52,593 bases of DNA, taken from the NCBI RefSeq assembly GCF_029242675.1, contig NZ_JAQWTM010000084.1, forward strand, positions 1 to 52,593. The letters are read 5' to 3'. Position numbers and translations under genes: made by a program. The notes under the pieces are model-generated. The model did not search any database, was not told where the DNA came from, and was given only the letters and a program-made list of their open reading frames with translations. Positions 1 through 9,218 of the stretch are shown here, piece by piece. Each line of letters begins with the position of its first letter. Positions within the stretch are counted from its first letter, which is position 1. This DNA comes from Flavobacterium sp. (GTDB taxonomy: Bacteria > Bacteroidota > Bacteroidia > Flavobacteriales > Flavobacteriaceae).

Positions 1-2459
1 ATAGTGAAGTTTTGTGCATCGGGGTTGTTTAAGTAATTTCCTCTCCATGCAAAATCAAGACGAAGTACTTTAAAAATATTACCAACTCCAGCACTGTACT
101 CCCAGTACGCTCGCTCAGGAGCAACATAGGTCAAGCCCGAAGCATTAATGGCTCTATTAGCATCTGAGATCGTTCCATAAACCGATCGAACACCAATCAT
201 CTCCCTCCAATTCAGTTTTCTCATAAACGGAATTCTACCAAATATGCGTCCGCCAAAGTTATGTTCCCATTGCAAAGTCGCAAATTGATCAGAAACAAAT
301 TCGTAAAAATTCAAGTTGCTAAAGGTGTTTTCAATAGTAAAATACGTTTGATTTCCGGGAATAACACTCATAAGTCCTAGTGGTATTGTACCAAAGGTTT
401 TACCTACTTCGACGATTACATTCGAACGACCTAACGGACCGATAACAATAGGTTGTTTATAATACAACTGAATCTTTTCGTATTGAAAATCACTATTTAG
501 CAACCCTTTAAAACCTTGGCTGTAATTAACATAAAAGCGACTAAAAGGGCTGTCCACATTCCCTCGCTCTACACCATAACCACTTGTTTTGCGGTTGGGT
601 GTAAATTCTACTTGAAAATTAATTTCAGCTTGCTTTACCTCACTTTTTGTAATTGTCTGTGCCGCATCTGTATAATAATCTAAACTAAAAGTTGTTGAAG
701 CCGACTGCAATGTGCGATACGAAAATCCCGTTTGAAACGTCAAATTTTTAACCGGCTCAATCTCTATTCCTACATTGGTCAAATTAATACTAGTTAATTT
801 ACCATTACTACCTGATGAGAACAATGATGAGGACGCGAAACTCCTACCAAGTACATCATTCGTACTCGTTAAACTAGCACCTATTTGCTCTATATCTCTC
901 CTATTTCCAGCAGACAATATGATTCGCTTTTCCTTATCGACCATCCACTTTCCTGAAAGCCCGTATTTAAACTTATTATCATCAAAGCCATAAGCAGTGT
1001 AACCTTGAATACGCCATGGATCATTTCGTCCAAAGTAGGTTCTTCCGCCTACACGCAAACGAATTCCTTCTACTTGGTTGTAACCAAAAGTGGAAAAAAT
1101 AGGACCAAAATCGAACTTATCGATAGGAACATACCCACTTCCTAAAATGGTAACCGTACTGTAGATTTGCTTGAACTTCTTCACGGATTGCAAGGTGTCT
1201 AACATTTGGTACACACCTTTTTCATCTTTATTCAGGTTTTCGAAACGGTTTTCATCCCAAAATTCATCACTTTTATTATAGACTTCGTTGTCTACAAAGT
1301 TGACCTCATCTTTATAAAAAGCAGCTGGTTTCTCTATATTAAACTGATGATTTTGATACAAGGTAGTTCGTTTGCCATACATCCCTTTCGACTCCTCCTT
1401 TTTGTTAAAAGCAAAATCGGACATCATATAATCTCTCGTTAACAAGAAAACAGAATCGTTTTGAACTTCAAACTCCTGCTCAATATAAATATCTTTTACC
1501 CAGTTAATATTAGCACTTTTGGTAACGGCCATGTTAATTTTCTTGATGGCAAATGTGCTGTCGTTTACCCAAAAATCCCCTTTAAAAGTAAGTTCGTTTT
1601 TGCGTCGAGGATAAAATAAGATATTGTAACACCACTTTTTATCGATATAAGCACTGTCTCGAAGTACATAGTTGTAGACATCGATTCCAGTTTTAGACAA
1701 CGGACTGGTAAAACTCTTATCAAAAAAAGTAAGGTGGTTGTTGTAAATATCATAGTCTGAATACAAGTCTTTTACAAAAGATAAAATTTGCTGGTTGTTA
1801 CTAAAACCCGAGTTTTTGTTTGCCTTTAATTTCTCCTTTACCTTTTTAATCTTGTTATCACCGTACACATCAAGCAACGATTCATTGATGAAAATAGGTA
1901 AATAGGTTTTTCCAGTTACATCTGAAGTATCAATATGTTGAAAAACAAATTCCATCCCTTTAAATAGCTTGCTTTTCATAAAAGCACTATCAATGGTATT
2001 CATATCAAACTCTACCTTCTCGTACTTTTCCATTTGGTATTGATCGAATTGAGACAAACCATTCTTGCGTTTGCGTTCCCAAATTTTTCTCAAAATTTCA
2101 AGTGCAGGATTATCCTTTTTAGAAGTTTTTCCAGTAAAAATTACCACCTCTTTCAAACTTTCAGCCTCGTTTAAAAGGACTCTAAAATCATAATTTACCA
2201 GTTTGGTCAAAACAAGTTCTTTATCTGAAAAACCTACTGAGGTCACAATTATGGCTTGGTAATTATTTTTCGATTCCAAATAAAAGCGCCCGTCTTCATT
2301 AGACATAACACCTTCATTGGAACCCTTAAAAACCACATTGGCATACGGAACTGGTTGGTTCAATTTATCAATGATGATTCCGCTTACTTTTGTTTGTGCA
2401 AACAAAGAGGTAAAAGAAAAACTCATTAATAAAAGAAAATATAAAAGCGTCTTATTCAT
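1..2459 (-). CDS. DUF5686 / carboxypeptidase-regulatory-like domain outer membrane protein (partial, runs off the left edge)
   Basis: Reverse-strand reading from ATG at 2459 (MNKTLLYFLLLMSFSFTSLFAQTKVSGIIIDKLNQPVPYANVVFKGSNEGVMSNEDGRFYL...) has a signal peptide, a CarboxypepD_reg-like domain and then a long beta-barrel-like region, open to position 1. Absent from the ORF track because no stop lies within the window. Confidence 0.85.
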   Translation of the reverse strand, partial: MNKTLLYFLLLMSFSFTSLFAQTKVSGIIIDKLNQPVPYANVVFKGSNEGVMSNEDGRFYLESKNNYQAIIVTSVGFSDKELVLTKLVNYDFRVLLNEAESLKEVVIFTGKTSKKDNPALEILRKIWERKRKNGLSQFDQYQMEKYEKVEFDMNTIDSAFMKSKLFKGMEFVFQHIDTSDVTGKTYLPIFINESLLDVYGDNKIKKVKEKLKANKNSGFSNNQQILSFVKDLYSDYDIYNNHLTFFDKSFTSPLSKTGIDVYNYVLRDSAYIDKKWCYNILFYPRRKNELTFKGDFWVNDSTFAIKKINMAVTKSANINWVKDIYIEQEFEVQNDSVFLLTRDYMMSDFAFNKKEESKGMYGKRTTLYQNHQFNIEKPAAFYKDEVNFVDNEVYNKSDEFWDENRFENLNKDEKGVYQMLDTLQSVKKFKQIYSTVTILGSGYVPIDKFDFGPIFSTFGYNQVEGIRLRVGGRTYFGRNDPWRIQGYTAYGFDDNKFKYGLSGKWMVDKEKRIILSAGNRRDIEQIGASLTSTNDVLGRSFASSSLFSSGSNGKLTSINLTNVGIEIEPVKNLTFQTGFSYRTLQSASTTFSLDYYTDAAQTITKSEVKQAEINFQVEFTPNRKTSGYGVERGNVDSPFSRFYVNYSQGFKGLLNSDFQYEKIQLYYKQPIVIGPLGRSNVIVEVGKTFGTIPLGLMSVIPGNQTYFTIENTFSNLNFYEFVSDQFATLQWEHNFGGRIFGRIPFMRKLNWREMIGVRSVYGTISDANRAINASGLTYVAPERAYWEYSAGVGNIFKVLRLDFAWRGNYLNNPDAQNFT

Positions 2460-2471
2460 AGGATTTGATTT

Positions 2472-2509
2472 AAAAAAAAGCTTCATCGAACTAACGTAAG
2501 ATGAAGCTT
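2472..2509 (-). terminator. Hairpin with T-tract on the minus strand, downstream of pdhB
   Basis: AAGCTTCATC-(11 nt)-GATGAAGCTT; on the minus strand followed by TTTTTTTT. Confidence 0.7.
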
Positions 2510-2533
2510 CAATAGTATCTAGTAAAATATATA

Positions 2534-3511
2534 TTATTTATACATTACCTTTTTTACTGCCTTAATAACATCATCAGCATTTGGCAACCATTCCTTTAAT
2601 AAAACAGGAGAATATGGCGCTGGTGTATCAGCAGTAGTAATTCTTTGTATTGGCGCATCTAAGAAATCAAATGCACGCTCTTGAACGATATAAGTAATCT
2701 CCGAAGCAACACTAGCAAATGGCCAAGCTTCTTCAAGAACAACTAATCTGTTTGTTTTTTTAACCGATGCAATAATTGCATCATAATCCATAGGACGTAC
2801 CGTTCTTAAATCGATAATTTCGCATGAGATTCCTTCTTTCGCTAACTCTTCAGCAGCAATGTGAGCCTCTTTGATGATTTTACCAAACGAAACGATGGTT
2901 ACATCAGTACCTTCACGTTTGATATCAGCAACACCTAACGGAATTGTATATTCTCCATCTGGCACTTCCCCTTTGTCACCATACATTTGCTCTGATTCCA
3001 TAAAAATTACAGGATCATTATCACGAATAGCGGCTTTCAACAAACCTTTAGCATCGTAAGGTGTTGATGGAACAACCACTTTTAGACCCGGAGTATTAGC
3101 AAACCAGTTTTCTAAAGCTTGAGAGTGTGTTGCCCCTAATTGTCCTGCCGAAGCAGTTGGACCACGAAAAACGATTGGAACATTAAATTGTCCACCTGTC
3201 ATTTGACGCATTTTAGCTGCATTATTTATAATTTGATCAATACCAACTAAACAAAAGTTGAAGGTCATGTACTCCACAATCGGACGGTTCCCGTTCATGG
3301 CTGAACCTACAGCAATACCCGTAAAACCAAGCTCAGCAATAGGAGTATCAATCACTCTTTTAGCTCCAAACTCAGCAAGCATTCCTTTTGATGCCTTGTA
3401 AGCACCATTGTATTCAGCAACTTCTTCACCCATTAAGTAAATGGACTCATCCTGACGCATTTCTTCGCTCATCGCTTCGCAAATAGCCTCTCTAAATTGT
3501 ATCGTTCTCAT
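2534..3511 (-). CDS. pdhB: Pyruvate dehydrogenase E1 component, beta subunit
   Basis: MRTIQFREAICEAMSEEMRQDESIYLMGEEVAEYNGAYKASKGML... matches transketolase-like E1 beta. The listed ORF start (3616) is probably 35 codons too early; ATG at 3511 begins the conserved protein. Confidence 0.93.
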   Translation of the reverse strand: MRTIQFREAICEAMSEEMRQDESIYLMGEEVAEYNGAYKASKGMLAEFGAKRVIDTPIAELGFTGIAVGSAMNGNRPIVEYMTFNFCLVGIDQIINNAAKMRQMTGGQFNVPIVFRGPTASAGQLGATHSQALENWFANTPGLKVVVPSTPYDAKGLLKAAIRDNDPVIFMESEQMYGDKGEVPDGEYTIPLGVADIKREGTDVTIVSFGKIIKEAHIAAEELAKEGISCEIIDLRTVRPMDYDAIIASVKKTNRLVVLEEAWPFASVASEITYIVQERAFDFLDAPIQRITTADTPAPYSPVLLKEWLPNADDVIKAVKKVMYK

Positions 3512-3593
3512 ATATATTATGTAAGTCAAGTTTTCGAAAAGCAAAAATAAATATTTAAAACCATTTACAAGCATAATTTTATCTAAAATTACT

Positions 3594-3672
3594 AGGAGCT
3601 TTTTCCGGCTATTCACTTTATCTTCTTGAGCCTAAAGAAGGCTCAAGAAGGATGCCGTTCCTATCCGGGCTA
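3594..3672. repeat. Intergenic structured repeat, copy 1 (conserved frame with variable hairpin)
   Basis: AGGAGCT-TTTT-CCGGCTATTCACT-TT-ATCTT-[CTTGAGCC TAAAGAA GGCTCAAG]-AAGGATGCCGTTCCTATCCGGGCTA; shares its frame with 40517-40609. Confidence 0.75.
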
Positions 3673-3779
3673 CGAAATCGTAATAGTTTAACAAAAAAAT
3701 ATTATGCACGCATAGTATATTATTCGATTTATTATTTTAAATTTGTAAAACAAAAGAATGACAATTAAATATATACATC

Positions 3780-4526
3780 ATGAAAATACTAGTTTGCATA
3801 AGCCATGTTCCTGATACTACCGCTAAAATTAACTTTGTTAATGGAGATTCAGAGTTTGATACTAATGGCGTACAATATGTAATTAATCCTAATGACGAAT
3901 TTGGATTAACACGTGCTATTTGGTTCCAAGAAAAACAAGGCGCAACGGTTACTGTTGTAAATGTTGGTGGACCTGACACCGAACCAACTTTAAGAAAAGC
4001 ACTTGCAATAGGTGCTAACGAAGCAATTCGTATTAACGCTAATCCAACAGATGGTTTCTTCGTAGCAAAACAATTAGCTGAAGTAATTAAAAACGGAGGA
4101 TACGATTTAATTATCGCAGGAAAAGAATCATTAGACTATAATGGTGGAATGGTTCCGGGAATGGTAGCTGGAATTTTAGGATACAATTTCCTAAACTCGT
4201 GCACTGAACTAACGGTTGATGGAACAGCTGCTACTGCAGTTCGTGAAATCGATGGTGGTAAAGAAACTGTTTCTACTTCATTACCATTAATCATTGGTGG
4301 TCAAAAAGGATTAGTAGAAGAAAAAGACCTACGCATCCCAAACATGAGAGGAATCATGACTGCTCGTACAAAACCTTTAACGGTTATAGAAGCTGTTGAT
4401 GCATCTGTAACAACAAAAGCGGTGAAATTCGAAAAACCAGCACCAAAATCAGCAGTAAAACTGATTAATGCTGACAACTTGGATGAATTAATCAACTTAC
4501 TACACAACGAAGCTAAAGTAATTTAA
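3780..4526 (+). CDS. etfB: Electron transfer flavoprotein, beta subunit
   Basis: MKILVCISHVPDTTAKINFVNGDSEFDTNGVQYVINPNDEFGLTRAI... typical EtfB; directly upstream of etfA. Confidence 0.93.
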   Translation: MKILVCISHVPDTTAKINFVNGDSEFDTNGVQYVINPNDEFGLTRAIWFQEKQGATVTVVNVGGPDTEPTLRKALAIGANEAIRINANPTDGFFVAKQLAEVIKNGGYDLIIAGKESLDYNGGMVPGMVAGILGYNFLNSCTELTVDGTAATAVREIDGGKETVSTSLPLIIGGQKGLVEEKDLRIPNMRGIMTARTKPLTVIEAVDASVTTKAVKFEKPAPKSAVKLINADNLDELINLLHNEAKVI

Positions 4527-4616
4527 TAAACAGTCATAAGCCACAGGTCGAAAGTCGAAAAGTAAATACCATTTACTGCCGGACATTAGACATTTAAACT
4601 TTAAGACTAAAAAAAT
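4527..4616. repeat. Quasi-palindromic intergenic repeat of GTCGAAA / ACTTT / GACATT motifs between etfB and etfA
   Basis: CAGTCATAAGCCACAGGTCGAAAGTCGAAAAGTAAATACCATTTACTGCCGGACATTAGACATTTAAACTTTAAGACT; central perfect hairpin AGTAAAT-ACC-ATTTACT; AGTC...GACT ends. Confidence 0.5.
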
Positions 4617-4624
4617 AAAATATT

Positions 4625-5593
4625 ATGTCAATATTAATATACGCAGAATCAGCTGAAGGGAAATTCAAGAAAGTAGCTTTTGAATTAGCTTCTTATGCGA
4701 AAAAAGTAGCTGAATCATTAGGAACAACCGTTACTGCTTTAACAATCAATGCAGGAGACGTTTCTGAATTATCAACTTACGGAGTAGATAAAGTATTAAA
4801 AGTTAGCAATGATAAATTAGCTGGTTTTACCGCTAAAGCTTATGCTGATGTAATCAAGCAAGCAGCAGAAAAAGAAGGTGCTAAACTAGTTTTACTTTCT
4901 TCTACTACTGATAGTATTTACTTATCATCACTTACTGCTGTTGGGCTTAACGCAGGTTATGCCTCTAATGTAGTAGGACTTCCTTTAAGCACTTCACCTT
5001 TTCAAGTAAAAAGAACGGCTTTCTCAAACAAAGCTTTCAATATTACTGAAATCGAAACAGAAGTTAAAGTATTAGGTCTTGCTAAAAACTCTTACGGAAT
5101 TTTTGAAAATCCAACTTCAACTACTGAAGAAGACTTTAGTCCAACTATTGGTGACAATGACTTTGGTGTAAAAGTAGAATCAGTAGAGAAAGTATCAGGT
5201 AAAGTTTCTATTGCTGATGCCGAAGTTGTAGTATCTGCAGGTCGTGGTCTAAAAGGACCTGAAAACTGGGGAATGATCGAAGAGCTAGCAACCGTTATGG
5301 GAGCAGCAACTGCTTGTTCTAAACCAGTATCTGACTTAGGTTGGAGACCTCACGGAGAACACGTAGGACAAACAGGGAAACCAGTAGCTACTAACTTATA
5401 TATTGCAATTGGAATCTCAGGAGCCATACAGCACATTGCAGGTATCAACTCGTCTAAAGTAAAAGTAGTAATCAACTCTGATCCTGAAGCACCGTTTTTT
5501 AAAGTGGCTGATTACGGAATCGTTGGTGATGCCTTCGAAATTGTACCACAATTAATAGAGAAAATGAAAGCTTTCAAAAGTCAGCAATCATAA
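4625..5593 (+). CDS. etfA: Electron transfer flavoprotein, alpha subunit
   Basis: C-terminal FAD-binding region SAGRGLKGPENWGMIEELATVMGAATACSKPVSDLGWRPHGEHVGQTGKPVATNLYIAIGISGAIQHIAGI. Confidence 0.94.
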   Translation: MSILIYAESAEGKFKKVAFELASYAKKVAESLGTTVTALTINAGDVSELSTYGVDKVLKVSNDKLAGFTAKAYADVIKQAAEKEGAKLVLLSSTTDSIYLSSLTAVGLNAGYASNVVGLPLSTSPFQVKRTAFSNKAFNITEIETEVKVLGLAKNSYGIFENPTSTTEEDFSPTIGDNDFGVKVESVEKVSGKVSIADAEVVVSAGRGLKGPENWGMIEELATVMGAATACSKPVSDLGWRPHGEHVGQTGKPVATNLYIAIGISGAIQHIAGINSSKVKVVINSDPEAPFFKVADYGIVGDAFEIVPQLIEKMKAFKSQQS

Positions 5594-5619
5594 ATTAAAC
5601 CTCTGTATTTAATTAATAG

Positions 5620-5668
5620 CTGTCTGAGAACAAGATAATCGTATCTTTGTTTTCAGACAGTTTTTTTT
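5620..5668 (+). terminator. Rho-independent terminator after etfA
   Basis: CTGTCTGA...TCAGACAG followed by TTTTTTTT. Confidence 0.8.
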
Positions 5669-5757
5669 GTCCTATTTTTGCATTAAAATTGTACGCCATT
5701 TAACAACTACAATAAATCAACAAAACAGGGTATTTATTACCTTTCATTACAACAATT

Positions 5758-6384
5758 ATGAGCTTAGTTAAATTATCTATAAAAGGAATTTCATACAGCC
5801 AAACACAAAACGGAGCCTACGCTTTAATATTAAATGAAGTCGATGGCGAAAGAAAGCTACCTATCGTAATTGGAGCATTCGAAGCGCAATCCATAGCCAT
5901 CGCTTTAGAAAAAGAAATAAAACCACCTCGCCCTCTAACGCACGACTTATTCAAGAATTTTGCCGAACGTTTTGAAATCGTAGTCAAACAAGTTATTATT
6001 CATAAATTAGTTGATGGTGTTTTTTATTCTAGCATTATTTGTGAGCGTGATAATGTAGAAGAAATTATCGATGCACGTACATCAGATGCGATTGCACTAG
6101 CACTTCGATTTAGCGCTCCTATTTTTACGTACAAAAACATCTTGGACAAAGCGGGTATTTACTTAAAGACCAATAATCAGGATAGCGATAAAGATTCTCA
6201 AGATATTGACGATATTCTTTCTAATCCTGAAACCTTTGGAATAGAAGACGACCACAATTCTGATCGTATTTACATTAAACATAGTTTACAAGAACTAACC
6301 GAACTTTTAGAGCAAGCCGTAGCACAAGAAGACTACGAGAAAGCAGCTCAAATTAGAGATGAAATTTCTAAGAGAGAATCCTAA
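5758..6384 (+). CDS. Bifunctional nuclease (BFN/DUF151) family protein with C-terminal UvrB/UvrC-like motif
   Basis: N-terminal LPIVIGAFEAQSIAIALE... DARTSDAIALALR; C-terminal LEQAVAQEDYEKAAQIRDEI is UVR-like. Confidence 0.88.
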   Translation: MSLVKLSIKGISYSQTQNGAYALILNEVDGERKLPIVIGAFEAQSIAIALEKEIKPPRPLTHDLFKNFAERFEIVVKQVIIHKLVDGVFYSSIICERDNVEEIIDARTSDAIALALRFSAPIFTYKNILDKAGIYLKTNNQDSDKDSQDIDDILSNPETFGIEDDHNSDRIYIKHSLQELTELLEQAVAQEDYEKAAQIRDEISKRES

Positions 6385-6453
6385 AATTTATTTCAAAATC
6401 GGTTAGCTATTCAATCGTTACAACCCTAAACCGATTAACTTGATACTTAAAAA

Positions 6454-7278
6454 ATGAAACAATATTTAGATTTAGTACAGCACGTTATGGAGAACGGTTG
6501 CCAAAAAGGTGATCGCACTGGAACTGGAACAAAAAGTGTATTTGGATACCAAATGCGTTTTGATTTAAGCGAAGGTTTCCCTATGGTAACTACCAAAAAA
6601 CTGCACCTTAAATCTATTATTCATGAATTACTTTGGTTTTTAAAAGGAGATACTAACACAGGTTACCTTCAAGAAAACGGTGTGAAAATTTGGGACGCTT
6701 GGGCCGACTCCAATGGAGACTTAGGACCAGTTTACGGCCATCAATGGCGCAATTGGAATAGTGAGGAAATTGATCAAATAAAAGATCTAATTACCGAACT
6801 AAAAACCAACCCTAATAGCCGCCGTATGATTGTTTCAGCATGGAATCCATCAGTACTGCCAGATACCAGCAAATCGTTTGAAGAAAATGTAGCCAACAAT
6901 AAAGCTGCTTTGCCTCCTTGCCATGCATTCTTTCAATTTTATGTTGCTGATGGCAAATTGTCTTGTCAGTTGTACCAACGTAGCGCTGACATCTTTTTAG
7001 GTGTTCCTTTTAACATTGCTTCATATGCTTTGTTAACAATGATGATTGCCCAAGTTTGCGGCTTCGAACCTGGTGAATTCATTCACACCTTTGGTGACGC
7101 ACATATTTACAACAACCATTTTGAGCAACTAGAATTACAACTATCTAGAAATCCAAAACCATTACCAAAAATGATCTTGAATCCAGAAATAACGGATATT
7201 TTTGATTTTAAGTTTGAAGACTTTACACTCGTTGGATACGAACCACACGATGCTATAAAAGGAAGTGTAGCCGTTTAA
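6454..7278 (+). CDS. thyA: Thymidylate synthase
   Basis: [38 protein letters not shown]...[13 protein letters not shown]...[22 protein letters not shown]. Confidence 0.97.
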   Translation: MKQYLDLVQHVMENGCQKGDRTGTGTKSVFGYQMRFDLSEGFPMVTTKKLHLKSIIHELLWFLKGDTNTGYLQENGVKIWDAWADSNGDLGPVYGHQWRNWNSEEIDQIKDLITELKTNPNSRRMIVSAWNPSVLPDTSKSFEENVANNKAALPPCHAFFQFYVADGKLSCQLYQRSADIFLGVPFNIASYALLTMMIAQVCGFEPGEFIHTFGDAHIYNNHFEQLELQLSRNPKPLPKMILNPEITDIFDFKFEDFTLVGYEPHDAIKGSVAV

Positions 7279-7284
7279 TTAGTG

Positions 7285-7581
7285 CTATAATTCCAAAACA
7301 CTGTTTTCAGCACCAGCAAAGGAATTGTATTTGTAAGCATCTGCTTCAGATTCGTTTACATAAGCGCCGTCCACAAGGTATTTAAACTCGTAAGAAGCAT
7401 CTTTATCGATATCAAAAACACCTTTAAAGGTTCCGTTTTTCAATTTATTAAGTTCGCCTTCCTCAGGATTCCATCCATTAAAATCACCAACTACCGCTGC
7501 TAACTTAGCTTCTTTAGCAACTACTGAAAAAGTTACTTTGCACACTGGTTTTGTCTTTACAAATTGTTTTTTAATTGCCAT
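7285..7581 (-). CDS. Isoamylase early set / glycogen-binding (CBM48-like) small protein
   Basis: VVGDFNGWNPEEGELNKLKNGTFKGVFDIDKDASYEFKYLVDG. Confidence 0.85.
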   Translation of the reverse strand: MAIKKQFVKTKPVCKVTFSVVAKEAKLAAVVGDFNGWNPEEGELNKLKNGTFKGVFDIDKDASYEFKYLVDGAYVNESEADAYKYNSFAGAENSVLEL

Positions 7582-7817
7582 AACCGCTTAATTTATAGGT
7601 TTATAATTCAAAGTAAAAGAAATTAAATTAAACCGCAAGGCATCCATTTCACTTTTGAGAGTATGCGAAAATTGTTGCTCTATTTAAATCGATACTTAAA
7701 AAACTTCCCTGAAAAATTATGGATTTAAAAAAGAAATTTATTTCACTCTAAATATCGCAACTATCATTTAGCGACTTTCCAATTTATATTTTATCTTTAT
7801 AATCTAAAAACCAAACC

Positions 7818-8153
7818 ATGGAAAAAGACCAACACGAATTATATGAATATGCCCGAAAAAGGCTAAAACAGAAAAAGAGATTATATTTTCACTTCGTCGT
7901 GCTTTTTTTAGCCAGCTTATTTTTATTCATTGCTACAAAAATTTTCAGTTTTAATCCTGAAACCAATTGGTATATATGGATAATCACTATCTGGTTTTTT
8001 ATTTTTCTATTGCACTTTATAAAAGTTTTTATCACTGATCGCTTTATGAATAAAAATTGGGAGCGGGAACAATTAGATCGTTTGATCAACTTACAGAAAA
8101 AGAAAATAGCCGAATTACAAGCAAAAGTAGAAGACGAAACCACTATTAAATAA
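7818..8153 (+). CDS. 2TM domain-containing protein
   Basis: Two transmembrane segments between polar ends (YEYARKRLKQKKRLYFHFVVLFLASLFLF... WYIWIITIWFFIFLLHFIKVF...NWEREQLDRLI), typical of the 2TM family. Confidence 0.75.
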   Translation: MEKDQHELYEYARKRLKQKKRLYFHFVVLFLASLFLFIATKIFSFNPETNWYIWIITIWFFIFLLHFIKVFITDRFMNKNWEREQLDRLINLQKKKIAELQAKVEDETTIK

Positions 8154-8162
8154 AACAATTAA

Positions 8163-8645
8163 ATGATTATAATGATTGCAGCCGCCGCAGAAAACAATGC
8201 GCTTGGCAAAAACAATGATTTAGTTTGGCACTTACCTAATGACTTTAAAAGATTTAAAGCTTTAACTTCTGGTCATCATATTATAATGGGACGAAAAACA
8301 TTTGAAAGTTTTCCAAAACCCTTACCCAACAGAACCCACATTGTAATAAGCAGACAAAAGGATTATGCTCCTGAAGGCTGTATAGTGGTAAATAGTATGA
8401 AAGAAGCTCTTGCTGCATGCCCTAAGGAAGAAGACATTTTTATAATTGGTGGAGGTGAAATCTATACTTTAGGAATAGCCTTGGCAGATAAAATTGAACT
8501 AACTTTAGTCCACGAAACCTTTGAGGCCGATGCCTTTTTTCCTGTAATAAAAGAAGAAGACTGGAGGTTAGACCAAGCAGAGAGGCATTTAAAAGATGAC
8601 AAACATCAATACGACTACACTTATCAAACTTATGTTCGCAAATAA
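8163..8645 (+). CDS. folA: Dihydrofolate reductase
   Basis: MIIMIAAAAENNALGKNNDLVWHLPNDFKRFKALTSGHHIIMGRKTFESFPKPLPNRTHIVISR. Confidence 0.96.
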   Translation: MIIMIAAAAENNALGKNNDLVWHLPNDFKRFKALTSGHHIIMGRKTFESFPKPLPNRTHIVISRQKDYAPEGCIVVNSMKEALAACPKEEDIFIIGGGEIYTLGIALADKIELTLVHETFEADAFFPVIKEEDWRLDQAERHLKDDKHQYDYTYQTYVRK

Positions 8646-8676
8646 AAAAACACCCAATCAAGGGTGTTTTTTTTTC
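8644..8676 (+). terminator. Terminator after folA
   Basis: AAAAAACACCC-AATCAA-GGGTGTTTTTTTTT. Confidence 0.85.
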
Positions 8677-8711
8677 TAATTCAAAATCAATCAATGACGG
8701 GAAATAACGAA

Positions 8712-9029
8712 CTACTCTTGAAACATTATTTGATAACATAAAATGAGAATTACAAATGCTAACAATATCCCCGAGATAAAGATGATAGCATTTGCTGTTT
8801 TTTGAGAGTACATCTCAAAGAAGCCTTTAATACCAAATACCACAAAGGCACTAAAGACAAAGAAAATTAAAATTTCCAAAAACAAATTTAATCCTAAGAA
8901 CGTATTTCGCGTTGAGTTTAGGCAACTGCTTTGTAAAACAGTACCTTCCAAACTAGTTACCAGAACAAGTGAAATTAGTAACGCAAAACCTAACCACTTG
9001 ATTTGGCCCATTAAATCCCTATTAATCAT
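8712..9029 (-). CDS. Small hypothetical membrane protein (about 3 TM segments)
   Basis: MINRDLMGQIKWLGFALLISLVLVTS...FVFSAFVVFGIKGFFEMYSQKTANAIIFISGILLAFVILILCYQIMFQE. Confidence 0.6.
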   Translation of the reverse strand: MINRDLMGQIKWLGFALLISLVLVTSLEGTVLQSSCLNSTRNTFLGLNLFLEILIFFVFSAFVVFGIKGFFEMYSQKTANAIIFISGILLAFVILILCYQIMFQE

Positions 9030-9196
9030 TGACTTTTTGATTTATGTAAAATTCTACATAATAAAAGAGATGCACAATACCCACTTTTAGTGATTTTTCA
9101 TTTTTCTTATTTTCAATTATTACTACCTAGATACTTTTCCTTAAATTGCTTTGGTAGTGAATAGCGCTTTTAGCTTAATAATATATTGGATTATAG

Positions 9197-9204
9197 TATC
9201 TTTG
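9197..9204 (+). promoter_or_regulatory. Bacteroidota -7 box (TAnnTTTG) upstream of ubiE
   Basis: TATCTTTG 15 nt upstream of the ATG; no clear -33 TTG. Confidence 0.4.
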
Positions 9205-9218
9205 TAAAAAAATAAAAA

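Noticed and set aside
775-1442. Plus-strand ORFs at 775-993 and 1206-1442
   Set aside because: Antisense to the partial DUF5686 gene, which reads continuously from 2459 to position 1.
4301-4507. Minus-strand ORF within etfB (and many similar antisense ORFs, e.g. 2871-3059, 9305-9574, 13648-13989, 14500-14769, 17789-17974, 33956-34588, 43305-43832)
   Set aside because: Each lies entirely opposite a well-supported conserved gene, has no recognisable domain and matches the composition of a shadow frame.
4527-4616. CRISPR-like array
   Set aside because: The iterated words are short, degenerate and inverted, without regular spacers of constant length, and no cas genes are present.
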